Source: Novosphingobium sp. 9U (GTDB lineage: Bacteria; Pseudomonadota; Alphaproteobacteria; Sphingomonadales; Sphingomonadaceae). From it: 64,000 nucleotides of DNA. The notes beneath the pieces were generated by a model that worked only from the letters and a program-made list of their open reading frames with translations, was not told the origin of the DNA and made no database searches. A program made the translations under genes and the position numbers. Location: contig NZ_LR732469.1 in assembly GCF_902506425.1 (NCBI RefSeq), forward strand, positions 2,217,285 to 2,281,284, written 5' to 3'. Shown here in pieces: positions 57,614-64,000 of the stretch (the stretch's first letter is position 1; each line of letters begins with the position of its first letter).

Positions 57614-58648
57614 ATGAAGACCGCGATAGTAACGGGAATTTCCGGCCAGGATGGTGCTTATCTGGCCGAACTGCTGCTGGGCAAAGGGTACAAGGTCTAC
57701 GGCACCTATCGCAGGACGAGTTCCGTGAACTTCTGGCGGATCGAGGAAGTTGGCGTTGCCAATCACCCCAATCTGACCTTGGTGGAATATGATTTGACGG
57801 ATTTGTCTTCCAGCATCCGGTTGCTGCAGACTACAGGCGCCACCGAAGTATACAACCTTGCCGCGCAGAGTTTTGTCGGCGTGTCTTTCGACCAGCCTGT
57901 CACAACCGCCGAAATCACCGGCATTGGCCCACTCAACCTGTTGGAAGCGATACGGATCGTTGATCCCAAGATCCGTTTTTACCAGGCGAGCACGTCGGAG
58001 ATGTTCGGTAAGGTGCAGGCCGTGCCACAAAAGGAAGACACGCCTTTCTATCCGCGCAGTCCCTATGGCGTTGCCAAGCTCTATGCGCACTGGATCACGG
58101 TTAACTATCGTGAAAGCTACGATATCTTCGGATGCAGCGGCATTCTCTTCAACCATGAAAGCCCACTGCGGGGCCGCGAATTCGTAACCCGCAAGATTAC
58201 CGACAGCGTCGCCAAGGTGAAGCTCGGCAAGCTCGATTGCCTGGAACTGGGCAATCTCGATCCGCGGCGTGACTGGGGCTTTGCCAAGGAATATGTCGAA
58301 GGCATGTGGCGAATGCTGCAGGCTGACGAACCCGACACCTATGTGCTGGCGACCAACCGGACAGAAACCGTCCGCGACTTCGTGCAGATGGCGTTTAAGG
58401 CAGCGGATATCGACGTTGAATTTTCCGGCAAGGAAGACCAGGAAATTGCGGTCGATACCGCCACTGGCAAAACGGTTATGAGGGTCAATCCGCGCTTCTA
58501 TCGCCCTGCGGAAGTCGACCTGCTGATCGGTGATCCGGAAAAGGCGACGAGCAAGCTGGGCTGGAAACCGGAAACGACGTTGGAGCAGCTCTGCAAGATG
58601 ATGGTCGATGCCGACATCCTGCGGAACAGCGTGAACGCATCCTTCTGA
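57614..58648 (+). CDS. gmd: GDP-mannose 4,6-dehydratase
   Basis: A 344-residue SDR-type dehydratase converting GDP-mannose to GDP-4-dehydro-6-deoxy-mannose. Cofactor motif [17 protein letters not shown], catalytic Thr/Ser in [12 protein letters not shown], Tyr-x3-Lys in [12 protein letters not shown], and [17 protein letters not shown] are Gmd signatures. AGGGAA precedes the ATG at 57614 by about five bases. It works with rmd downstream. Confidence 0.96.
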   Translation: MKTAIVTGISGQDGAYLAELLLGKGYKVYGTYRRTSSVNFWRIEEVGVANHPNLTLVEYDLTDLSSSIRLLQTTGATEVYNLAAQSFVGVSFDQPVTTAEITGIGPLNLLEAIRIVDPKIRFYQASTSEMFGKVQAVPQKEDTPFYPRSPYGVAKLYAHWITVNYRESYDIFGCSGILFNHESPLRGREFVTRKITDSVAKVKLGKLDCLELGNLDPRRDWGFAKEYVEGMWRMLQADEPDTYVLATNRTETVRDFVQMAFKAADIDVEFSGKEDQEIAVDTATGKTVMRVNPRFYRPAEVDLLIGDPEKATSKLGWKPETTLEQLCKMMVDADILRNSVNASF

Positions 58649-58745
58649 CCTCCCTGACAGGAAGTCGGTCGAGTAAATAGCGAGGTGTAACCCAGCGGTG
58701 CTTGCCGCCGCCGGGTAGCACACTACCAGCGACGGTGAGATGGTT

Positions 58746-59642
58746 ATGAGCAAAATATTGATTACCGGCGTGGATGGCTTCACGGGCCGCTATCTGGCGA
58801 CGGCACTGGCAGGGCGGGGGCATGAGGTGGTTGGCATCTCGCATAGCGCCATTACCACGCCGATCGAAGGCTTGGCCTCCTCCCACATATGCGATCTTAC
58901 CGACGCGCAGGGCCTTAAGGAAGTCTTTATCGCCGAGCAGCCCGACAAGGTCGCACATCTGGCTGCGATCGCTTTCGTCTCGCACGGTATAGTCGAGGAC
59001 ATCTACCGGACCAATGTCGTAGGCAGCCGCAATCTTCTGGAGGCGGTGAGTGCCGCAGGCAGCGCCGATGCAGTGCTCCTTGCGTCCAGCGCCAATATCT
59101 ATGGCAATCGCGTCAGTGGCGCGATCGACGAGACCGTCGCGCCCGATCCGATTAACGATTACGCGGTCAGCAAGCTGGCGATGGAGTTTGTAGCGCGCCT
59201 CTACCAGGACCGGCTTCCAATTATCACCGCAAGGCCGTTCAACTATACCGGTGTCGGGCAAGCAATCAATTTCGTCATTCCCAAGATCATCGATCACGTC
59301 CGACGCGGCGCGACGACGATTGAACTAGGAAATCTGGATGTAGCGCGCGATTTTTCTGACGTGCGCGACGTAGTGCTTTCTTACGCCGCACTGCTGAACG
59401 ATCCTCAGGCTATTGGCCAAGTCTTCAACATCTGTTCTGGCAAAGCGCAGACGCTGCGAGATGTGATATCGATGATCCAGCAAATTTCAGGTCATGATTT
59501 TGATGTCACCGTCAACCCCGCTTTCGTCCGAGAGAACGAGGTAAAAACGTTGTGGGGCGACCGCAGCAAGATCGAAAATCTGACTGGACAGCTGCCCGCC
59601 CACGAGTTGCACGACACGCTGTCTTGGATGCTTGGTGGATAA
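58746..59642 (+). CDS. rmd: GDP-6-deoxy-D-mannose reductase (GDP-D-rhamnose forming)
   Basis: A 298-residue NAD(P)-dependent SDR. Motifs are ILITGVDGFTGRYLA, LLASSANIYG (catalytic Ser), NDYAVSKLAMEF (Tyr-x3-Lys) and ARPFNYTGVGQAINFVIPK. The last segment is typical of Rmd and separates it from GDP-fucose synthase. Pairing with gmd makes GDP-D-rhamnose the likely product. ATGs at 58740 and 58746 are close; the second follows GGTGAGATGG. Confidence 0.9.
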   Translation: MSKILITGVDGFTGRYLATALAGRGHEVVGISHSAITTPIEGLASSHICDLTDAQGLKEVFIAEQPDKVAHLAAIAFVSHGIVEDIYRTNVVGSRNLLEAVSAAGSADAVLLASSANIYGNRVSGAIDETVAPDPINDYAVSKLAMEFVARLYQDRLPIITARPFNYTGVGQAINFVIPKIIDHVRRGATTIELGNLDVARDFSDVRDVVLSYAALLNDPQAIGQVFNICSGKAQTLRDVISMIQQISGHDFDVTVNPAFVRENEVKTLWGDRSKIENLTGQLPAHELHDTLSWMLGG

Positions 59643-59647
59643 TAAGA

Positions 59648-59689
59648 CATGCTTGGCGATGTGAATATTATCCATCATCGCCAAGCATG
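59648..59689. terminator. 14-bp perfect inverted repeat after rmd
   Basis: CATGCTTGGCGATG (59648-59661) and CATCGCCAAGCATG (59676-59689) are exact complements around a 14-base loop, 6 bases after the rmd stop. There is no T-run, so it may act as a rho-independent-like block, an mRNA stabiliser or a repeat. Confidence 0.6.
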
Positions 59690-59984
59690 AATAATTGGTA
59701 AGTAGGGGATCATCTGGTGAGCAAACGTATTTGATGCATGTTTGCTTTTCAATTTGATGAAGTAATAGAGATTTCTCGGTCTTCTATGGTCGATAGCACA
59801 GGCCTAGCCACGCTATGTGCGCTAAAATACCCAGAGTTGCAGCAGAATTTAAAGGTCCGTTGCGTTGTCCGAACGCTTAATAATCTTGATCGACAAAGCA
59901 TCATGACATGGGACTTTCCCGGGCCTTACGACTAAACTCGATGCTGATGGGCATCCTGGTACCTGCGACTGATGGGCGGCAGGG

Positions 59985-60290
59985 TCGCGATGCGTGCGAA
60001 GCTGAAGCGCTGATTGAGGTCGCTCCAAACGGTGCCTCCGCTCGGCGACGAAGCTATGCAGCACCGCCATTCACAAAGCCGCCGTGGTCAGAAATATCAG
60101 GGCTACCATTCCCAACACTCCACCACAAGCAGCGCCTTGGCTTCTCGTTATGGCTCTACCGCCAGATCAATCTCGTGCACTTTTTGAACGGGCTAAAACG
60201 GTTCCGGGTTTGATCGCCACCCGATATTAGAACGTCGCCAATCTCTTCGCGGCTATAAAGTTCATCTGCGCGCGCCGTTTGTACATTGCG
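59985..60290 (+). pseudogene. Decayed IS5-type transposase C-terminus
   Basis: Scattered in-frame words match the end of an IS5/IS1031-type transposase: CEAEALIE, LYRQINLVHFLNGLKRFRV, then after a stop IATRY and, in another frame, FAAIKFICARRLYIA. It is too short and broken to function. Confidence 0.62.
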
Positions 60291-60521
60291 TATAACTAAG
60301 CTCGTGTGGCCTTACATCGTACCCAGACGACCCGGAAGCTGTTCAACGACCTGGCCGATGCCCATGAGACACTGGTCATTCTAGACTACGACTACCACAA
60401 CGTTTGGCTTCCTCGTGGCTAAGGAGCCGACGCCTGCCTCTGCGCGCGCGAGATGCTTAATCGCAAGACTCTCGTTATAATCAAGCAACTTTAGCGCGAG
60501 TTTCCACAACAAAGGATTACC
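60291..60521. promoter_or_regulatory. Upstream region of the beta-helix protein gene
   Basis: No gene seen. A TATAAT box at 60476-60481 is a good -10 candidate 41 bases before the start codon; the -35 position (about 60453-60459) is poor. AAAGGATTACC provides a ribosome-binding site for the ATG at 60522. Confidence 0.45.
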
Positions 60522-61703
60522 ATGAAAATCGCTTTTACGATATTTATTTTATCGTTACCATCCTTCTTCCAAATCACCTCCCCCTCCTCATCTAAAAATA
60601 TCGATTGTCCTATTGAAAAATACAAGAACGAAAGTATAGATGCTTCAACTACATTAAATGACTGCATCGATAATGCTGAAAAAGGCGCAGTTATAGAAAT
60701 ACCGCCAGGCAAATATAAAATCTCACAGCAGCTTAAAATAAGAAGCTCTATAACTATAAAAACAAAGGTTATAAGGGGATCAGCACCATGCTCACACAAA
60801 GCCGAAGAAAGCTGTGCAGTATTGTTGGTGGGTATGCTGCCATCCTCGGAATCAGGGAAAATGCCTATTGAGATTGAAGGGCACAATGTTGTCCTACAGT
60901 CGCTTATTATTCAAGGAGGGGTGGATCGGAGCAAGGTTTGGGAAAAGCGTATTTGCTTGAATGATATACACCGTCCGCTTGCCGGGGGAATTCGCGTGAA
61001 AGGCGATAGCTTTCACATGGCCAATGTGGTGCTTAGGAATTTCAGTTGTTACACAGCGCTCGAGGTGATGGCCGGGGTGAAAGGGTTGTCTGTGACGGAC
61101 AGTTTGATTGGTCCCAATGGGCAGCACGATACCCTCATGATGTGGGCGGATGGCATCACCGTCCACGATGCTGCCAGCGCGGTGATCCAAAACAACACCT
61201 TCTTAGATAATACCGACGTCCAACTTATCTTTGGAGGATGCACGGAGTGCATCGTAAAAAACAACAGCTTTAGACACTCATCCTCATTCAAACGTGCATC
61301 ATTTGCCGAATTGATGCTCCATGCATGGAGCAACACCAGTGGCAATTTTTCTGGCAGCGTTACGTCTCAAAACAAAATCGATTGTGGCCGTTCTCGGCGT
61401 TGTGGCTATGGGATAATGATTGGCGGCGAACCGTGGTATCCCGCAAAAACATTCGGCGGTACCGTATCAGCCAACAAGGTGAGCAACGCCCAACTGGGCA
61501 TAAACGTGGACCACCTCACCGGAGGAATGACCATTCAGGGCAATTCGGTTACGATGTCAGGCGGAATGGCGAATTCGGACTGCGGGCATAGAGTCTGGCC
61601 GGCGATAAATGTCTCCAAAGAATCGCGTAATTTTCTAACGACGGATATTAAGGATGAGGTAAATATAGAGACTCGTGGCTGCCTATTAAATAGAAATCAA
61701 TAG
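60522..61703 (+). CDS. Exported right-handed beta-helix protein
   Basis: A 393-residue protein with a signal peptide (MKIAFTIFILSLPSFFQI) and a Cys-containing parallel beta-helix pattern from about residue 60 to 370, with rung-like repeats such as ASAVIQNNTFLDNTDVQLIF, CTECIVKNNSFRHSS and MTIQGNSVTMSGG. This fold is common in polysaccharide lyases, epimerases and surface proteins; no catalytic residues can be assigned. Its codons are much more AT-rich than the chromosome's, indicating recent transfer. It lies in the gmd-rmd polysaccharide segment. Confidence 0.78.
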   Translation: MKIAFTIFILSLPSFFQITSPSSSKNIDCPIEKYKNESIDASTTLNDCIDNAEKGAVIEIPPGKYKISQQLKIRSSITIKTKVIRGSAPCSHKAEESCAVLLVGMLPSSESGKMPIEIEGHNVVLQSLIIQGGVDRSKVWEKRICLNDIHRPLAGGIRVKGDSFHMANVVLRNFSCYTALEVMAGVKGLSVTDSLIGPNGQHDTLMMWADGITVHDAASAVIQNNTFLDNTDVQLIFGGCTECIVKNNSFRHSSSFKRASFAELMLHAWSNTSGNFSGSVTSQNKIDCGRSRRCGYGIMIGGEPWYPAKTFGGTVSANKVSNAQLGINVDHLTGGMTIQGNSVTMSGGMANSDCGHRVWPAINVSKESRNFLTTDIKDEVNIETRGCLLNRNQ

Positions 61704-61806
61704 GACATTTCCACTTCAAGGTTGATATCTCGTGATTCTAAACATTTCAAGTAAAAACGGATTGATATCTTAGAATCTTTTTCATTTTGTTTCGGCGTTA
61801 GATATT

Positions 61807-64000
61807 ATGACGAATGGAAGATCAATTCTATCTTACTCTCAGAATTTTGAAGATGTACTGCTGTGGAGGGCTCTCCGGCATGTACAGAATGGCGCCTATG
61901 TTGATATCGGCGCCCAGGATCCGGTGGTCGATTCCGTAAGCAAAGCCTTCTACCTACGGGGTTGGAGGGGGGTGAATGTTGATCCGAACGTCACTTACGC
62001 CGACGCCCTGAGAAACGATCGCCCTGAAGACTTGGTCATCCAGGCTGCAGTGGGGACTTCGCAGGATCCCATCACATTTTTTTGCATCCGCGGCACCGGC
62101 CTTTCTACAGGGATTGCCTTGATTGCCGAAGAGCACCGCCAGATCGGGTATGAGGTGGACGTTACCACCGTCCCCGTAGTCACCTTGGCCAGTGTACTAC
62201 GTTCCGTCACGGCAGACGACATTCATTGGCTGAAGATTGATGTTGAGGGCATGGAGGCCGACGTCTTGGACAGCTGGGGCGAATGTAACGTTCGACCCTG
62301 GATACTCGTGATTGAGGCTACGCATCCAAACAGCCAGCGGAAGACGGAAGCTGCATGGGTCCAGAAAGTTAGCGTTCGCGGCTACCATGAAGTGCATTTT
62401 GATGGGCTAAGTCGCTTTTTTGTCTCGGATAGCCATTCGGAGCTCGATGCAGCTTTCGAAACACCGCCAAACGTGTTTGATGCATTTCAAGTAGCTTCGC
62501 ATCACTTTTCGGTGGGCGAAATATGCCGAGAACACGAGAACGATACCCTTCGGCTTCAAGCTGCCGCGGCAAAGGCGGCTGAGGCAGCAACGCAAGCCAG
62601 AACAGCTAGCGCCAAGCTCCTTGAGAATTATCAACATGTTGAGAGCCAAAAGCAGGAATTGGAAAGGGCAGTTCAAGCATTAACCTTTGATCGAGAGCAC
62701 ACCGCCACTTTACTTGATGAACGTACGTCCGCATGGGCGAGGGATGTTGCCTCGCTGCAAGCGAAAATCTTGTTGGCCAGTGAGAAATGCGATCGTTACG
62801 AAAAGCTACTCCACGAGGAACGGCAAACCTCTTCAAACACCCGTGAAAAGGCCGCTTGGACAATCGCGGCATTAGTCTCGCGAGTGGAAAGTGGCGACCG
62901 CAATGCCGTCGAATGGGCGAAACGGGAAGAAGCGGCACGAAAACAATTTTCCGAACTTACCGATAAGCACATCGACAGTGTCGCAGGATATGAAAGGCTG
63001 CAGGCTGAGGTACGTGTGCAGCTTGAGCGCGCTGACAAGGAACTAAGCGCGCGCCTCTCCGCGTGGGAACTTGACCGGATTGAGTGGGAAGATCAGATTT
63101 TCGATGCCAAACAAAAAGGCGAGAGATTAAATGCTCTTCTTGAGAATGCGCGTCAGGAACTTGCACGTAAAAGCAGTGAGACTGACGCAACGATCATGGC
63201 GCTGACTTCCCGCATTAGCGAATCCGAAAGCGTGATTTCCGATATGCTCGAGCAAATAGCTCTATCTCAACAAACCTTAAGCAAACTTTACGATGAGCGT
63301 AAACAACTTCTGCTCCAATCTGATAAGATTATTTTGAATTTAGAAAACACCAAAGCAGGGTATGAGGCTCTTGTTTGCGCTGTCCGTCAACAACGAAGCA
63401 CGGGCTTAGCTGGACGTGTTCGACGGATGGCGTCCAAACTAGGTCTATATGATATGTCGTCATGGGAACGTGATATTTCAGTACGATCTTCCAGTTACCT
63501 TGCGCGGAATAAGGGTGAAATGAAACATTTTCGAGAAGCGATATTTGAAAACTCAGAAGTTTCGGTAGATAGCACAAAGCCAGCTTCTAATTTGCAATCT
63601 CTGCTGTCCTTGTCAGGGGTATCGTTTTTAAGATGTGCGTACCTTACGTTATTAGGTCGTCTTCCTGACCCGGACGGAGAAAATTATTATATATCACGCC
63701 TTAGATCTGGCTGGACGAAAGCTTCTATTCTCAGCCAATTGCGAAGCTCGCGCGAAGGGCGGAGATACAAGGTAGAAGTAGATGGCTTGAGTCATATGAT
63801 TGCTCGTCACAGACGCACTCACTTACCATTAGTAGGGTGGATTTTTCGAGCGTTCTATGACCAAGATGGTGATTCTACTATGGAAAGAGCGGTACGCCGT
63901 GTCAATTATTCTGTCATTGACATGAGTATTCGCCTTGATGAAGTTGTCACTTCAACTGAAAACCTTAGATCTACTTTCGAAAAAGTAACGTGCCGCATGG
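61807..64000 (+). CDS. FkbM methyltransferase / coiled-coil / DUF4214-like protein, 3' partial
   Basis: An open frame of 731 codons from the ATG at 61807 with no stop before the window end. Residues about 1-225 form an FkbM-type SAM methyltransferase (YSQNFEDVLLWRAL, GAYVDIGAQDPVVDSVSKAF, IHWLKIDVEGMEADVLDSW). Residues about 235-530 are Glu/Lys/Ala/Gln-rich and strongly helical, a long coiled coil. Residues about 605-660 (FLRCAYLTLLGRLPDPDGEN, YYISRLRSGWTKASI) resemble DUF4214. Upstream frames are closed by a stop at 61771. The C-terminus, perhaps another enzyme domain, is outside the window. Confidence 0.82.
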   Translation, partial: MTNGRSILSYSQNFEDVLLWRALRHVQNGAYVDIGAQDPVVDSVSKAFYLRGWRGVNVDPNVTYADALRNDRPEDLVIQAAVGTSQDPITFFCIRGTGLSTGIALIAEEHRQIGYEVDVTTVPVVTLASVLRSVTADDIHWLKIDVEGMEADVLDSWGECNVRPWILVIEATHPNSQRKTEAAWVQKVSVRGYHEVHFDGLSRFFVSDSHSELDAAFETPPNVFDAFQVASHHFSVGEICREHENDTLRLQAAAAKAAEAATQARTASAKLLENYQHVESQKQELERAVQALTFDREHTATLLDERTSAWARDVASLQAKILLASEKCDRYEKLLHEERQTSSNTREKAAWTIAALVSRVESGDRNAVEWAKREEAARKQFSELTDKHIDSVAGYERLQAEVRVQLERADKELSARLSAWELDRIEWEDQIFDAKQKGERLNALLENARQELARKSSETDATIMALTSRISESESVISDMLEQIALSQQTLSKLYDERKQLLLQSDKIILNLENTKAGYEALVCAVRQQRSTGLAGRVRRMASKLGLYDMSSWERDISVRSSSYLARNKGEMKHFREAIFENSEVSVDSTKPASNLQSLLSLSGVSFLRCAYLTLLGRLPDPDGENYYISRLRSGWTKASILSQLRSSREGRRYKVEVDGLSHMIARHRRTHLPLVGWIFRAFYDQDGDSTMERAVRRVNYSVIDMSIRLDEVVTSTENLRSTFEKVTCRM

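Noticed and set aside
59738..59935. A 65-codon frame after rmd
   Set aside because: No ribosome-binding site, no recognisable features, and it lies in a stretch leading into transposase debris.

Overview
The window reads as a high-GC chromosome segment of a sphingomonad-type alphaproteobacterium (Novosphingobium/Sphingobium-like). This is inferred from gene content and order: leuS-lptE-holA, an lptC-lptA pair beside a small ribonuclease D, an SpsB/GelB-like sugar transferase, a NasS/NasT nitrate system and many GC-rich palindromic repeats. No rRNA, replication origin, prophage or CRISPR array was seen.

Layout. 1-4.8 kb: housekeeping genes on the minus strand (VOC protein, ribF, folA, purK, purE, gpmA, a 58-residue protein) and tRNA-Thr(GGT). 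4.9-5.9 kb: an isolated VirB1-like/VirB2-like pair. 6.0-23.4 kb: a nitrate assimilation region holding nasT, nasS, a PMM-like HAD protein, pgm, a candidate non-coding RNA, the nrtA-nrtB-nrtCD transporter, a porin, nirB-nirD-nasA and a siroheme methyltransferase. The nrt and nir operons each start with a similar leader: a promoter, about 120 nt of structured RNA, then an intrinsic terminator before the first start codon. This is the arrangement expected for NasT (ANTAR) antitermination controlled by the nitrate sensor NasS. 23.5-38.9 kb: cell-envelope and core genes (galU, murA, phaB, leuS, lptE, holA, a polyprenyl glycosylphosphotransferase, lptA, lptC, rnd, ung).

39-51 kb holds a Kdo-linked capsule region: kpsS, kpsC, kdsA, kdsB and kpsF, with a GT4 glycosyltransferase, an alkaline-phosphatase-fold (LTA synthase-like) membrane enzyme, an SDR, a fatty-acid-hydroxylase-family membrane protein, a histidine phosphatase and a PhyH-like dioxygenase. 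No capsule ABC exporter is in view. 52.5-57.2 kb is a graveyard of insertion sequences (decayed IS256, IS66 and IS3 pieces, one intact IS5-family element with inverted repeats and a probable 4-bp target duplication) and a glycosyltransferase broken by a frameshift and truncation. 57.6-64 kb is a lower-GC polysaccharide segment: gmd and rmd (GDP-D-rhamnose synthesis), an exported beta-helix protein, and a long FkbM methyltransferase / coiled-coil / DUF4214-like protein that runs off the window end.

The points most worth a second look are the paired nitrate leaders, a promoter-driven ORF-free structured region at 10.35-10.74 kb, palindromic repeats read in frame inside leuS and nasA, an 18-bp coding tandem repeat in the capsule phosphatase gene, and the unusual accessory enzymes of the kps region. 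All functional calls come from motifs and context read by eye; no database search was run.
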